From contig NZ_JAPIVT010000003.1 in NCBI RefSeq assembly GCF_026239735.1, forward strand, positions 124,001 to 188,000: a DNA stretch of 64,000 bases, read 5' to 3'. The translations under genes and the position numbers were made by a program. Of this stretch, positions 16,497-26,619 are shown piece by piece; the stretch's first letter is position 1, and every line of letters starts with the position of its first letter. The DNA comes from Pedobacter sp. MC2016-05 (GTDB lineage Bacteria > Bacteroidota > Bacteroidia > Sphingobacteriales > Sphingobacteriaceae). The notes beneath the pieces were generated by a model. It saw only the letters and a program-made list of their open reading frames with translations, was not told the origin of the DNA and ran no database searches.

Positions 16497-17771
16497 ATGC
16501 GCATCCCTGAATTTCAAATTATTTTTGGTGAACTTAGAAACTGGCTTTCTAGTAGAGGATTAACTGGTAGCGAACTCATTTATTCGTATTTTTTCATCGG
16601 GTTAGTTGGCGTTACGCTATTTCTTTTCGTGACCATATTTTTAACACGTCAAGTTTTTATTGCAGTGGTAAAAAGTGCTAAAACAAAATCTAATTGGCAG
16701 ATTGCACTTTTCGAATTTAGAGTATTTAGGGCTTTTGCACTAATTTTTGGTGCCTACATTATTTATAACGCTGTGCCTTTTGTCTTTGTTGATTTTAAGG
16801 TTTGGTTGTTCTACGCCTCAATCTTTGCAAAAATATATATTGTTTTAGCGGTGATGTTTGCAGTAAATGCATTCTTAAACGCGTTGGTTTCCATCATGGA
16901 AGCCTCTAAAAAATATGCTGATAAACCGATTAGAAGTTATAAGCAAGTAGCAAAAATTGTTTTCTATATCGTAGGGTTTGTACTGATCTTATCGATTATT
17001 TTAAATCAATCTCCATTGTATATTTTCGGAGGTTTTGGTGCAGTAACAGCGGTTTTTATTCTGGTTTTCCGCGATCCGATTTTAGGTTTTGTGGCTTCTG
17101 TGCAAATGAGTGCCATTGATTTAGTACGGGTAGGCGATTGGATTACCGTCGAAAAATACGGTGCCGATGGCGAAGTAACCGAAATTAACCTAACGACTAT
17201 AAAAGTTCGAAATTGGGATAAAACTGTAACGATAGTACCAAGTTATGCCATTGTAAGTGAGTCTTTCAAGAACTGGCGGGCTATGGAAGAAAGCGAAGGG
17301 CGGAGAATTAAGAGACATATCAACATTAAAATTTCCAGCATTAAATTTTGCGATGATGAGTTGATTGGCCGTTTAAAAAGCATCGATTTCCTAAAAGATT
17401 ATTTGAGAGAAACGCAGTTGCAAATCGAAACTTTCAATGCGGAGAATACCGTAAATCCGAATAATCTGGTCAACGGACGGCACATGACAAACATAGGAAC
17501 CTTTAGGGTTTATGCGGAGAAATATTTGGAGAGCAATCCACACATCAATACTGATTTAACCTTCATGGTTAGGCAATTACAGGCCACAGAGAATGGTTTA
17601 CCCATCGAAATTTATGTGTTTTCGAAAGAGAAAGGACTAAAGAAATTTGAAGAAGTTGCTGCCGATATTTTCGATCATTTACTTGCTGCGGTTCCTTATT
17701 TCGATTTGGAAATTTTTCAAAGCCCGAGTGGAAGCGACATGCGAGGCTTTGTAGGAAGAGGGAATGATTAA
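16497..17771 (+). CDS. Mechanosensitive ion channel, MscS family (YbdG-like)
   Basis: A 424-residue membrane protein with five hydrophobic segments before the MscS core. The pore helix and beta domain are recognisable in YIFGGFGAVTAVFILVFRDP, ILGFVASVQMSAIDLVRVGD and WITVEKYGADGEVTEINLTT, followed by VRNWDKTVTIVPSYAIVSES. The long cytoplasmic domain and TM arrangement resemble the miniconductance YbdG branch rather than MscS itself. It probably opens under hypo-osmotic stress. Repeats flank it on the upstream side. Confidence 0.9.
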   Translation: MRIPEFQIIFGELRNWLSSRGLTGSELIYSYFFIGLVGVTLFLFVTIFLTRQVFIAVVKSAKTKSNWQIALFEFRVFRAFALIFGAYIIYNAVPFVFVDFKVWLFYASIFAKIYIVLAVMFAVNAFLNALVSIMEASKKYADKPIRSYKQVAKIVFYIVGFVLILSIILNQSPLYIFGGFGAVTAVFILVFRDPILGFVASVQMSAIDLVRVGDWITVEKYGADGEVTEINLTTIKVRNWDKTVTIVPSYAIVSESFKNWRAMEESEGRRIKRHINIKISSIKFCDDELIGRLKSIDFLKDYLRETQLQIETFNAENTVNPNNLVNGRHMTNIGTFRVYAEKYLESNPHINTDLTFMVRQLQATENGLPIEIYVFSKEKGLKKFEEVAADIFDHLLAAVPYFDLEIFQSPSGSDMRGFVGRGND

Positions 17772-18206
17772 AATTTGCTAATTGCTTCTTTTACCTCTCG
17801 TGATGCTGTGGGTTAATTTATTTCATAAAAATCAATATAATTGACGTTTTTATAGCGGGGTGTTTATTTGTCTTAGCCAGACGGGCTTCTTTCTTTTGGC
17901 ACCAAAGGAAACAAAAGTGCCGGCAGAAAATTTTTGTTTTAAAGTTTCTGCCAAGGCTTGAACAGTACAGCCCCAAAATTGTTAGGCCGGTTTAAAGTAG
18001 AACGGAGAAATAGTACTTTGGCCTTACAAACTGCAAAAACAAGTCAAGCTTAAGGCTTACCCATAGCTACTTAACAAATAACGTCATGCTGAATTTATTT
18101 CAGCATCTTCTTTGCTATTAAGATCCTGAAATAAATTCAGCATGACGACCGCTCAATAAGAATTTAAATATTTAAGCGATTAAACTTAAGGCAGTCGTAA
18201 TATTAA
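17772..18206. other. Non-coding spacer between the MscS and hydrolase genes
   Basis: I find no convincing gene in these 435 bases. The segment near 17900-17923 (GGCACC ... AGTGCC) forms a short hairpin and looks like a dispersed low-complexity element. A near-perfect inverted repeat occupies 18082-18147 and is listed separately. Confidence 0.6.
18082..18147. repeat. Intergenic inverted repeat, family B (GTCATGCTGA type)
   Basis: CGTCATGCTGAATTTATTTC and its reverse complement GAAATAAATTCAGCATGACG face each other about 20 bases apart, with arms extended by CAG/CTG to at least 22 base pairs. This is the cleanest of the family; related copies lie at 47753-47882 and 58419-58472. Confidence 0.9.
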
Positions 18207-19031
18207 TTATTCCCCCAAAAATGTTAGAACCTTCTCACAAACTTTAAATAAAAGCGGAGGCAAAGTCTCATGCTCATAAGGATGGGAAGCGCCATAAACG
18301 TGGTTAGCTCCTTCAATCTTGACCAGCCTGCTATTTGGGTTCGCATCAGCCAACTTTTGCCCATTCTCAAATGGAACATTCACATCATCATCGCCCTGAA
18401 CAATTAACCATGGGATATTAACGCGTTTCGCTGCATCTAAAATGTTTAAGGTTTCAGCATGTTCTTCAAAATCTTCGAGCAAAGTAACATTTAGTGGCAT
18501 TTGCTCCTTCGTTCGGGCGTTAACTACGTAAATTTTACCTATTTTTTTCCAGTCGGCTTCCTGCTCTTTTTTCCAAAGACTGTCAAAACTTGAAATCGCA
18601 CTCCAGGTAATTAGCTTTTGTATTCTTAAATCGTTTGCTGCCTCGATAATCGCCAGTCCGCCGCCTCTGCTGTGCCCAATCATATTTACTTCCGTTTCCT
18701 TTCCATACGCTTTCTCAATGTAATCAAGCACGGTATTAACATCAAATAGCTCCTTCGAAAAAGTGTTGCTGCCAAAGGTTTCCAGGTCGGTTACATCTTT
18801 TGGCTGATCAGTTGTTACACCACTATGCGATAGATTAAATTTAATATAGCGATAACCGTTTGCTGCAAAATAGCGGGCAACAAGGTTATGGGCACCCCAG
18901 TCTTTAAAACCTTTAAAGCCATGAACAAAAAGTACGATAGGCGTGTTGGGGTTTTTATCGTCGAAAGTAATGTCGCCAAAAATTAATTTTCCATCTGAAC
19001 CACTAAGGCTAAACTCATTTTGTATAATCAT
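18207..19031 (-). CDS. Alpha/beta-fold hydrolase
   Basis: A 274-residue serine hydrolase. The nucleophile elbow is NMIGHSRGGGLAI, the oxyanion region is VLFVHGFKGFKDWG, a candidate acid lies in WLIVQGDDDVNVPFENG, and the histidine is in IEGANHVYGASHPYE. These are consistent with a dienelactone-hydrolase/peptidase-S9-like esterase. There is no signal peptide, so it is probably cytoplasmic. The substrate is unknown. Both flanks are long non-coding spacers, so it is probably monocistronic. Confidence 0.88.
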   Translation of the reverse strand: MIIQNEFSLSGSDGKLIFGDITFDDKNPNTPIVLFVHGFKGFKDWGAHNLVARYFAANGYRYIKFNLSHSGVTTDQPKDVTDLETFGSNTFSKELFDVNTVLDYIEKAYGKETEVNMIGHSRGGGLAIIEAANDLRIQKLITWSAISSFDSLWKKEQEADWKKIGKIYVVNARTKEQMPLNVTLLEDFEEHAETLNILDAAKRVNIPWLIVQGDDDVNVPFENGQKLADANPNSRLVKIEGANHVYGASHPYEHETLPPLLFKVCEKVLTFLGE

Positions 19032-19418
19032 CGTTTAAGGTATTGGTACAATTTATAAACCTACAAATTATGATTTTGTTGTATTTTAATCCGAGTATCA
19101 ATTATAAGGGCTTACCATCCCTGTTTTCGGCGGAAAGTTCCTGATGGGATGGGTTGGGTTTTATTGTTGAGCAGCAACCTGAGTGGTCTAAACTGATTGA
19201 ACGAAAAGCCGCAATTTTTCATTGTGCTTGCAGGGAAATCAGGACCAACATTAAAATGAAAAACTGTTCTTGCTTTTCAAAAAGCGATTTGAAGATTTTG
19301 TCAACAGAATGCGCCTATTTAAAACCGTTCTAAATTGATGTAAATTACAGATTAATGACGTTCGCAACCGCTAACCGTGTTACTTTTGTTTCCCGATAAT
19401 AGTTAATAACGGAAGCAC
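19032..19418. other. Spacer upstream of hemA
   Basis: I see no gene in these 387 bases. TACTTTTG at 19381-19388 matches the TAnnTTTG -7 consensus about 31 bases before the hemA TTG start and is a candidate hemA promoter; no good -33 box is visible. Confidence 0.45.
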
Positions 19419-20645
19419 TTGGAATATTTAAAAGTAATAGCTTTTACGCATCACCACATCGACCTAAAATCTTTAGGGAAATTGGTTATTTGTGATCAAA
19501 GTTTAGATAGCAGGTTGAAGAATATTCAAACAGAACTTCCGGTTAGTGAGATATTTTATATTGGTACATGTAATCGTGTAGAGTTTGTTTTTCTTACCAA
19601 AGAGAAAACTAATAAGGAATTTGTTACCCGGTTTTTAACCGTTTTGGATATGGGCTTACCTCCTGAATTTATGGAGCGTTTTCTGGATAACGTAACGGTT
19701 TACGAGAACGAAGAAGCTTTTAATCATTTGTTAAGAACATCTTGCTCTTTAGAGAGTTTGGTTGTTGGCGAAAAGGAAATTCTTGCTCAAATACGTAAAG
19801 CTTATGAAAACTGCCGTGATGCAGGCTTTACAGGCGACTACATGCGCATGATTATGGATAGGGTGGTGAAGACGGCTAAAGAGGTTTATACGCATACTAA
19901 TATTTCAAAAAACCCTGTTTCGGTGGTTTCTTTGGCTTATCGTAAGCTTAAAGAATTAAATATGTGTGGCAATTCGAGGGTGCTGATTATTGGCGCTGGC
20001 GAAACCAATCAGAATATTGCCAAATACCTTAACAAACATAAATATTCTAACTTTTCTATTTTTAACCGTACGCTTTCTAAAGCTGAAACTTTGGCTGCGG
20101 AATTAAACGGTAAAGCTTATCCGTTAAGCGATTTAGAAAATTTTACAGCTGGTTTCGATGTGATTATTACCTGCACAGGTTCTACAGAGGCTATTATTGA
20201 TGAAGAACTTTATGCTAAGTTGCTTAATGGCGATACTGGCAAGAAGGTGATCGTTGATTTAGCGATCCCGAATGATGTTGCGCCTGCAGTAATACATGAT
20301 AACCTTGTTCATTACATTGAGGTTGAATCTTTAAAAGAGGTTGCCCGCAAAAATATTCAAGAACGTTACAACGAATTGGTTCATGCGGAAGATATCATTA
20401 ACAACAACATCACCGAATTTTTTACTGTTTTAAAGCAACGCCGCATTGAGCTGGCTATGCAAGAAGTTCCAAGGAAGATTAAGGAAATTAAAAATACAGC
20501 TTTAAATGGCGTGTTTGCCTATGAAATCAGCCAGATGGATGAAGCTTCTCGTGAGGTTTTAGAACGGGTGATGAACTACATGGAGAAGAAATGTATCAGT
20601 GTTCCGATGATTATGGCCAAAGAAATTTTGGTTAAAGAATCATAA
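19419..20645 (+). CDS. hemA: Glutamyl-tRNA reductase (TTG start)
   Basis: A 408-residue enzyme that reduces glutamyl-tRNA(Glu) to glutamate-1-semialdehyde, the first step of C5 tetrapyrrole synthesis. The catalytic cysteine is Cys51 in FYIGTCNRVEFVF. Further HemA motifs are SLESLVVGEKEILAQIRKAY and the NADPH-binding VLIIGAGETNQNIAKYL. A helical dimerisation domain completes the protein. An in-frame stop lies four codons before the TTG at 19419 and no ATG precedes the conserved N-terminus, so TTG is the likely start. No other hem gene is adjacent. Confidence 0.95.
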   Translation: MEYLKVIAFTHHHIDLKSLGKLVICDQSLDSRLKNIQTELPVSEIFYIGTCNRVEFVFLTKEKTNKEFVTRFLTVLDMGLPPEFMERFLDNVTVYENEEAFNHLLRTSCSLESLVVGEKEILAQIRKAYENCRDAGFTGDYMRMIMDRVVKTAKEVYTHTNISKNPVSVVSLAYRKLKELNMCGNSRVLIIGAGETNQNIAKYLNKHKYSNFSIFNRTLSKAETLAAELNGKAYPLSDLENFTAGFDVIITCTGSTEAIIDEELYAKLLNGDTGKKVIVDLAIPNDVAPAVIHDNLVHYIEVESLKEVARKNIQERYNELVHAEDIINNNITEFFTVLKQRRIELAMQEVPRKIKEIKNTALNGVFAYEISQMDEASREVLERVMNYMEKKCISVPMIMAKEILVKES

Positions 20646-20687
20646 TGTAACTGCTCTAAAATATCATCTTTCAGAGCAGTTAATCTT

Positions 20688-21938
20688 TTAAACCAGATAC
20701 TCGAACAAAGTTTGATCCTGGTTTAATTCTATAATCTCAAATTTGAAATCTTTCATACGTTGCAATAAACTTGCATAATCATCTTTGTCGGTTAATTCGA
20801 TACCCACTAAAGCTGGCCCATTTTCTTTATTTGTTTTTTTGATAAACTCAAAACGGGTAATATCATCATGTGGACCTAAAACCTCGTTTACAAACAATTT
20901 TAAAGCACCCGGACGCTGTGGGAAACGAACAATAAAATAATGTTTCAAGCCCTCAAACAGTAAAGATTTTTCTTTGATCTCCTGCATGCGCTCGATGTCG
21001 TTATTGCCACCGCTAATTACACAAACGATATTTTTTCCTACAATCTGATCTTTCACTTGCTCCAGCGCTGCTACCGAAAGCGCCCCAGCAGGTTCTACCA
21101 CAATTGCATCTTCGTTATAAAGTTTTAAAATGGTGGTACAAATTTGTCCTTCGGGGATTAAATAAGTGGAACTCAGTAACTCTTTGCAATAGTTATAGGT
21201 AATCCAGCCCATTCGTTTTACTGCTGCACCATCAACAAAACGCTCAATGTTTTCAACGGTTATTGGACCACCATTTTTAAGCGCCTCACTTAACGAAGGG
21301 GCGCCCATGGGTTCGACACCGAAAATTTTAACATCGGGCTTTACAGTCTGTAAATAGGCACTTACGCCCGAAGCTAAACCGCCTCCACCAACCGGAACCA
21401 CAATGGCATCAAGCTCAGGTAAATCCTGAAAGATTTCCATAGCAACGGTGGCTTGCCCTTCGATCACTTTTTCATCATCAAAAGGAGGAATGAAGGTTGA
21501 TGATTTTTCTTCGCAATAAGCGAGTGCTTCCTTCAGGCAATCATCAAAAGTATCGCCTACTAAAACAATTTCAATATTATCGCCACCAAACATATTTACC
21601 TGCTTGATTTTTTGCTTTGGCGTTATCTCGGGCATAAAAATTACGCCTTTAATACCTAGTTTTTTGCAGGAATAAGCAACACCTTGTGCATGGTTTCCGG
21701 CACTTGCGCAAACAATGCCGTTTTGCAAGGCATCAGGATTTAAAGTGCTGATTTTATTGTAAGCACCACGCAGTTTATACGAACGTACAATTTGTAAATC
21801 TTCTCTTTTAAGGTAAATCTTGGCATTATATCTTAAAGATAAACCTTCGTTTAGCTCGAGAGGAGTGCGCTTTACCACACCTTTTAAGGTATGGTATGCG
21901 CTTTCAAAATCAAAAGTATTTTTTATGGTGTCGTTCAT
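20688..21938 (-). CDS. ilvA: Threonine dehydratase
   Basis: A 416-residue PLP enzyme that deaminates threonine to 2-oxobutanoate, the entry to isoleucine synthesis. The PLP lysine lies in IVRSYKLRGAYNKI, the phosphate loop is VPVGGGGLASGVSA, and CVISGGNNDIERM follows. The C-terminal part (KHYFIVRFPQRPGALKLFVN) is a single ACT-like regulatory domain, as in the shorter Bacillus-type IlvA. It is the most downstream member of the branched-chain cluster, separated from leuA by a 359-base spacer with repeats, so it may have its own promoter. Confidence 0.96.
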   Translation of the reverse strand: MNDTIKNTFDFESAYHTLKGVVKRTPLELNEGLSLRYNAKIYLKREDLQIVRSYKLRGAYNKISTLNPDALQNGIVCASAGNHAQGVAYSCKKLGIKGVIFMPEITPKQKIKQVNMFGGDNIEIVLVGDTFDDCLKEALAYCEEKSSTFIPPFDDEKVIEGQATVAMEIFQDLPELDAIVVPVGGGGLASGVSAYLQTVKPDVKIFGVEPMGAPSLSEALKNGGPITVENIERFVDGAAVKRMGWITYNYCKELLSSTYLIPEGQICTTILKLYNEDAIVVEPAGALSVAALEQVKDQIVGKNIVCVISGGNNDIERMQEIKEKSLLFEGLKHYFIVRFPQRPGALKLFVNEVLGPHDDITRFEFIKKTNKENGPALVGIELTDKDDYASLLQRMKDFKFEIIELNQDQTLFEYLV

Positions 21939-22297
21939 TTGTTTATTATGTATTAGTGAGAATCAACGCGTTACTCACACTTATTTTTTGAAAAAGCAGG
22001 TTCAGTGTTTTTTCAGTTGTTGCAGCGCTGCCATTTTTGGCTGTACGGCAGGCGTTGCAATTTTTTAGGGAACTATTTGTAAAAGGAAGTAAAAAACCAC
22101 CCCCGACTCCTCCTTGAAAATAAGGAGGGGAGCTTCTCTCAAAAATGATTTAATCCTGTTCTTTTCTCTATTTATTATTGCAAGGCACTAAGCAATCTTA
22201 CTACTCAAGATTATTCCCCTCGCTTTAAGATTGCTTCGTACCTCGCAATGACGATTCTATTTATGGTTTCAGCTTAATCTTTTAGCTTTAACCTTGC
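21939..22297. other. Spacer between leuA and ilvA
   Basis: No gene is apparent in these 359 bases. A hairpin pairs TTGCAGCGCTGCC (22020-22032) with GGCAGGCGTTGCAA (22047-22060). A second C/G-rich element lies at 22098-22134 and a degenerate family-A repeat at 22172-22255. The hairpin lies in the ilvA 5' region but has no T-run in the ilvA direction. Confidence 0.5.
22172..22255. repeat. Intergenic inverted repeat, family A (GTCATTGCGAGG type)
   Basis: The right arm GATTGCTTCGTACCTCGCAA plus TGACG (22229-22252) matches the family; the left arm (ATTGCAAGGCACTAAGCAATC) is degenerate. It lies 42 bases after the leuA stop. Confidence 0.75.
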
Positions 22298-23803
22298 TTA
22301 CAAAAACTTATTTATTGCGTCTAAATATGCATTTGCCGAAGCTTTTACAATATCTGTGCTAAAACCAAAGCCTACGAAGGATTTGCCATTATAATCTACT
22401 TTCATATTCACTTTACTCACGTCGTCGCTTCCACCATGCATGGCTTGTATCGTAAATTCTTTAAGTGTAATATCTTTATCAATTAAGCTTGATATCGCAT
22501 TAATGGTCGCATCTACTGGTCCATTTCCTTCTGCCTTCGCTTCTTTCTCTTCGTTATTATACTGAAGCTTAATCGTAGCCGTTGGGTTTACCAAATCGCC
22601 ACAAACCACCTGAAGCAAGTTTAATTTATAACCGTTAAGGTATGACGGTGTTTCTCCATCACTCATTAAAAAAAGTAAATCGTCGTCGGTAATGTCTTTC
22701 TTTTCATCGGCCAAAACTAAAAAACGCTCGTAAACATCATCGATGTTAATTTTATCAATGTCGTAGTCTAAACGCTCTAAATGGTGCTTTAATGCATGGC
22801 GACCACTTCTTGCAGTTAATATAATGTCAGCACTATTTAAGCCCACATCTTCAGGATTGATGATTTCATAGTTTTCACGATGTTTTAAAAATCCATCCTG
22901 ATGAATACCAGAACTGTGTGCAAAGGCATTTTTACCAACAATTGCTTTATTTGGCTGTACTGGCATGTGCATCATTCGGCTTACCATGCCACTAATTTCG
23001 GTAAAATGCTTGCTATTGATGCCTGTATGTAAACCCAAACTATGGGTTTTTAAAATCATCGAAACTTCTTCAAGGGCGGTGTTTCCTGCTCTCTCACCGA
23101 TACCGTTTATAGTACATTCGATTTGACGGGCACCGTTTACTACGCCAGCAATACTGTTTGCTGTTGCCAAACCTAAATCGTTATGGCAATGTACAGAGAT
23201 AATGGCCTGGTCGATATTTTTTACGTTTTCTTTAAGGTAAAGAATTTTAGAACCGTATTGATCAGGCATGCAATAGCCATTTGTATCGGGTATGTTAACA
23301 ACCGTTGCACCAGCAGCAATTACTGCCTCAATCATTTGAGCCAAGAATTCATTATCCGCTCTTCCGGCATCTTCTGCATAAAATTCAACATCCTCTACAA
23401 ATTTCTTTGCATATTTCACGGCCTCAACTGCTCTTTCTAAAATCTTCTCGCGGGTGCTATTAAATTTGTATTTAATGTGCATATCAGAAGATCCAATTCC
23501 AGTATGAATACGTGGATATTTTGCATATTGTAAAGACTCTGCCGCAACATCTATATCCCCTTTTATTGCACGTGTTAGCGCACAAATGGTCGGGTTTTTT
23601 ATTGCTTTTGATAATTCCACAACGCTCTGGAAATCGCCAGGACTGGATATTGGAAAACCTGCCTCAATTACATCAACGCCAAGTAATTCCAAAGCTTTAG
23701 CGATTTCGATTTTTTGGTTGGTATCTAACTGGCAACCTGGAACCTGTTCTCCATCACGTAAGGTGGTGTCGAAAATATATACTTTATTGGGATCGTGTAT
23801 CAT
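22298..23803 (-). CDS. leuA: 2-isopropylmalate synthase
   Basis: A 501-residue enzyme that condenses 2-oxoisovalerate with acetyl-CoA, the first committed step of leucine synthesis. The HMGL-like barrel begins with [17 protein letters not shown]; the metal ligands are seen in [16 protein letters not shown], and [18 protein letters not shown] follows. The C-terminal LeuA regulatory domain (about residues 370-501) is present, so leucine feedback is expected. Its ATG overlaps the leuB stop by one base (TAATG), indicating coupling. Confidence 0.97.
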   Translation of the reverse strand: MIHDPNKVYIFDTTLRDGEQVPGCQLDTNQKIEIAKALELLGVDVIEAGFPISSPGDFQSVVELSKAIKNPTICALTRAIKGDIDVAAESLQYAKYPRIHTGIGSSDMHIKYKFNSTREKILERAVEAVKYAKKFVEDVEFYAEDAGRADNEFLAQMIEAVIAAGATVVNIPDTNGYCMPDQYGSKILYLKENVKNIDQAIISVHCHNDLGLATANSIAGVVNGARQIECTINGIGERAGNTALEEVSMILKTHSLGLHTGINSKHFTEISGMVSRMMHMPVQPNKAIVGKNAFAHSSGIHQDGFLKHRENYEIINPEDVGLNSADIILTARSGRHALKHHLERLDYDIDKINIDDVYERFLVLADEKKDITDDDLLFLMSDGETPSYLNGYKLNLLQVVCGDLVNPTATIKLQYNNEEKEAKAEGNGPVDATINAISSLIDKDITLKEFTIQAMHGGSDDVSKVNMKVDYNGKSFVGFGFSTDIVKASANAYLDAINKFL

Positions 23804-24903
23804 TATGCTTGGGGGGTTGTAGTTGATTTTTGTGATAAGAATTTTAATACCAATTTACCCATCTCGGCGGTGCCTAAAACTTTAAATCGGTTGGTGGTTT
23901 GGTCGGCAATATCATGTGTTCTGAAACCTTCTTTTAAGACTTCGTCAACGGTATCAACCAATAATTTGGCTTCTTCTTTTAATCCGAAACCAATTTCGAG
24001 CATTAGCGCTGCCGATAGGATAGAGGCCAGTGGATTTGCCAAATCTTTTCCTGTAATATCGTGTGCCGAACCGTGAATTGGCTCGAAGAAACCTGTGCTT
24101 TCGCCAACAGATGCAGAAGCCAGCATACCCATCGAGCCCGCAATTTGAGAAGCTTCATCCGTTAAGATATCGCCAAATAAATTTGCCGTTAACACCACAT
24201 CAAATTTCTTCGGGTTTTTTATCAGTTGCATGGCCGCGTTATCGATAAACATGTGCTCCGTTTCCACATCAGGATATTGTTTTGCAATTTCCTGAACCGT
24301 TTCACGCCATAAGCGAGAACTTTCCAATACGTTAGCCTTATCTACCGAACATAATCTTTTGTTGCGTTGTTGCGCAGCCTGATAAGCTTTATGTGCAATA
24401 CGCTCCACTTCGTAACGGTGGTAAATCATTAAATCAGAAGCTGTATTTCTATCTTCAGAACGAGATTTTTCGCCGAAATAAACGTCGCCAGTTAACTCGC
24501 GGAAGAATAATATATCAGTTCCTCTTAAAATTTCAGGTTTAATGCTCGATGCCTGAAGAAGTTCATCAAATAATAATATTGGGCGGAGGTTTGCAAATAA
24601 CCCAAGTTCCTTACGGATTTTTAACAAACCTTGTTCTGGCCTTACTTTTAGGCTTGGGTCGTTATCATATTTGGCATGGCCGATGGCTCCAAAAAGGATA
24701 GCATCGCTTTTTCTGGCTTTTTCTAAAGTCTCATCTGGCAGTGGTTCGCCAGTAACTTCAATCGCTGCATGTCCCATTAAAGCCTCATCGAACACAAATT
24801 CATGTCCAAAGATTTCAGCAATTTTTTCTAATGCTGCTTTTCCCCATGTGGTAACTTCGGGTCCAATACCGTCTCCAGGTATTACTAAAATGTTCTTCTT
24901 CAT
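23803..24903 (-). CDS. leuB: 3-isopropylmalate dehydrogenase
   Basis: A 366-residue NAD-dependent decarboxylating dehydrogenase. Motifs are [53 protein letters not shown] and [18 protein letters not shown] with the metal-binding aspartates. The ATG at 24903 ([10 protein letters not shown]) was preferred over an in-frame ATG seven codons upstream, which falls close to a family-A repeat. It is translationally coupled to leuA. Confidence 0.96.
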   Translation of the reverse strand: MKKNILVIPGDGIGPEVTTWGKAALEKIAEIFGHEFVFDEALMGHAAIEVTGEPLPDETLEKARKSDAILFGAIGHAKYDNDPSLKVRPEQGLLKIRKELGLFANLRPILLFDELLQASSIKPEILRGTDILFFRELTGDVYFGEKSRSEDRNTASDLMIYHRYEVERIAHKAYQAAQQRNKRLCSVDKANVLESSRLWRETVQEIAKQYPDVETEHMFIDNAAMQLIKNPKKFDVVLTANLFGDILTDEASQIAGSMGMLASASVGESTGFFEPIHGSAHDITGKDLANPLASILSAALMLEIGFGLKEEAKLLVDTVDEVLKEGFRTHDIADQTTNRFKVLGTAEMGKLVLKFLSQKSTTTPQA

Positions 24904-24918
24904 TGTATTGTATATTGC

Positions 24919-24994
24919 CGTCATTGCGAGTTACGAAGCAATCTCAGTTAGATAGTACGGTGCAAAAGGTTGCTTCCTACCTCGTCATGACGAG
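24919..24994. repeat. Family A inverted repeat overlapping the 3' end of the ABC ATPase gene
   Basis: The left arm CGTCATTGCGAGTTACGAAG with CAATC and the right arm GGTTGCTTCCTACCTCGTCA with TGACG flank about 25 bases. The upstream ABC gene reads into the right arm and finds its stop codon (24948-24950) in the loop. Confidence 0.88.
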
Positions 24995-26453
24995 TTTTGG
25001 TGTTTAAACTTTCGACGACTTTTACTTCGCCGTTTTCTAATAATATTCTTTTTTCTATGCAGGTTGCCAGCTGCGATTCAAAATGGCCAACATATATCAT
25101 CGTCATGCCGTTATTGCACAACTCATCAATAAATTGATTAAAAAGCTTTGTTTGCTGCTGGTCTAAGCCCTGACATGGTTCATCCAGAATCAATAATTCG
25201 GGATTTTTGATGATGGTTCTTGCCAGCAAAACCAAGCGTTGCTTTCCTAATGGAAGCGAGCCTAATAGCTCGTTCTTATTTTCGCTTAGCCCAAAATATG
25301 CTATCAGTTCATTTACCTGCTCACTTTTTGAGTAGGGCAATTGCTGAAATAAGCCAACGGTATCATAAAAACCGGAAGCAATACTTTGCCAAACGGTTGA
25401 GGTAGCATCAAAATACCAATGAAACTCAGGAGAGATTAAACCGATATGTTGTTTAATGTCCCAAATACTTTCGCCACTTCCTCGTCGGTTACCAAACAAA
25501 TAAAGCTCGTTGGCATACGATTGCGGATGATCACCATTTATAAGGCTCAATAAAGTTGATTTGCCCGATCCGTTATGGCCTTGCAGTAACCATTTTTCTC
25601 CAGCATTAACTTCCCAATTGATGTTTTTTAAAACCTGTTTTTCGCCATAGCTGATGTTAACATCTACCATTTTTACAATATTCTTCGAAGAATATTTAGG
25701 TGATTCCTTAAGGAAATCAGGAATTTCTCTTGTATGTTTTTTTTCAGAAGCTGATGTTATAAGTCTTGAATCTGAAACTAAAATTTGACCGTTTATTATT
25801 TCCGCAAAACGATTAATAGCGCTTGGCAATTCCGAATCGTTGGAAATTAAAATCAATTGAACACCATTCGTTGAAACTTCATCTAATAAAAGATTGAGGT
25901 TTTTACGAGATGCGGCATCCAAGCCTGTATAAGGTTGGTCGATAATTAACAACTGCGGCTTCAACCATAAAGCTTTAACCAGTTGCAATTTTTTATGTTC
26001 GCCGCTTGATAACTCAATCAATTGAGAACTGGCAAATGTTGTAAAGTGTAGTGCTTCTAATATCGGTTCTACGTGATCAAAATGTAGATAGTTCTCCTTG
26101 CCAAAATCAACTAATTCCGCATGGACAGTTAAGGTATCTTTAGCCTGCTGACTGGTATAGCGCTGTTGATAATAGAAGTTTGCAACGCCTTCCAGGTTTT
26201 TAAACTGATACCAGCTTTCTACAAATAAAGCCTCTGCTGGTAAATGGCTATCATTATTAAAATTAATTCTTACCTCGCCAGCTGCACTTTGCAGGCCTGA
26301 TATAATTTTTGCTAAAGATGTTTTTCCGCTTCCACTCGTGCCACCTAATGCCCAGTTTTCACCACGATAAATAGTCCAGTTCAAATCCTTTAACACCGAT
26401 TTTTGTTGGTGTTTTAAGGTTAGGTTTTGAATGTTGACTATGCTTTCTTTCAT
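24948..26453 (-). CDS. Double-ABC ATPase (ModF/PhrA-like)
   Basis: A 501-residue protein with two ABC cassettes and no membrane segments. The first has Walker A GGTSGSGKTSLAKI, signature LSSGEHKKLQLVKAL and Walker B LLIIDQPYTGLD, where glutamine replaces the catalytic glutamate. The second has HNGSGKSTLLSLI, a degenerate signature (LPLGKQRLVLLAR) and a normal LLILDEPCQGLD. The arrangement resembles ModF/PhrA of unknown function. The start at 26453 (MKESIVNIQN) is preferred; the longer frame runs into a repeat. The last 15 or so residues (TKTRHDEVGSNLLHRTI) come from the 24919-24994 repeat. Confidence 0.82.
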   Translation of the reverse strand: MKESIVNIQNLTLKHQQKSVLKDLNWTIYRGENWALGGTSGSGKTSLAKIISGLQSAAGEVRINFNNDSHLPAEALFVESWYQFKNLEGVANFYYQQRYTSQQAKDTLTVHAELVDFGKENYLHFDHVEPILEALHFTTFASSQLIELSSGEHKKLQLVKALWLKPQLLIIDQPYTGLDAASRKNLNLLLDEVSTNGVQLILISNDSELPSAINRFAEIINGQILVSDSRLITSASEKKHTREIPDFLKESPKYSSKNIVKMVDVNISYGEKQVLKNINWEVNAGEKWLLQGHNGSGKSTLLSLINGDHPQSYANELYLFGNRRGSGESIWDIKQHIGLISPEFHWYFDATSTVWQSIASGFYDTVGLFQQLPYSKSEQVNELIAYFGLSENKNELLGSLPLGKQRLVLLARTIIKNPELLILDEPCQGLDQQQTKLFNQFIDELCNNGMTMIYVGHFESQLATCIEKRILLENGEVKVVESLNTKTRHDEVGSNLLHRTI

Positions 26454-26512
26454 GGTTATTAATTGCTGCGGATTGATTACACAGATTGATTGATTACACT
26501 GATTCTTACTGT

Positions 26513-26599
26513 CGTCATTGCGAGTACGAAGCAATCTTAATGCGATGGTTTGAAGAACCTAGCAATAGTTGTAGGATTGCTTCGTATCTTGCAATGATA
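26513..26599. repeat. Intergenic inverted repeat, family A
   Basis: CGTCATTGCGAGTACGAAGC with AATC opposes GATTGCTTCGTATCTTGCAA with TGATA. It lies between the leuD stop and the double-ABC gene start. Confidence 0.88.
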
Positions 26600-26619
26600 A
26601 TTGTCTTAGCTTTTCGATA

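Noticed and set aside
17880..18010. GGCACC/AGTGCC hairpin region as an ncRNA gene
   Set aside because: Only a short stem, no promoter and no terminator T-run; it looks like a dispersed low-complexity element.
22020..22060. Hairpin before ilvA as a second BCAA attenuator
   Set aside because: No I/L/V-rich leader ORF lies upstream of it in the ilvA direction, and there is no T-run after the stem on the minus strand. The T-run is on the other side, where no plus-strand gene precedes it.
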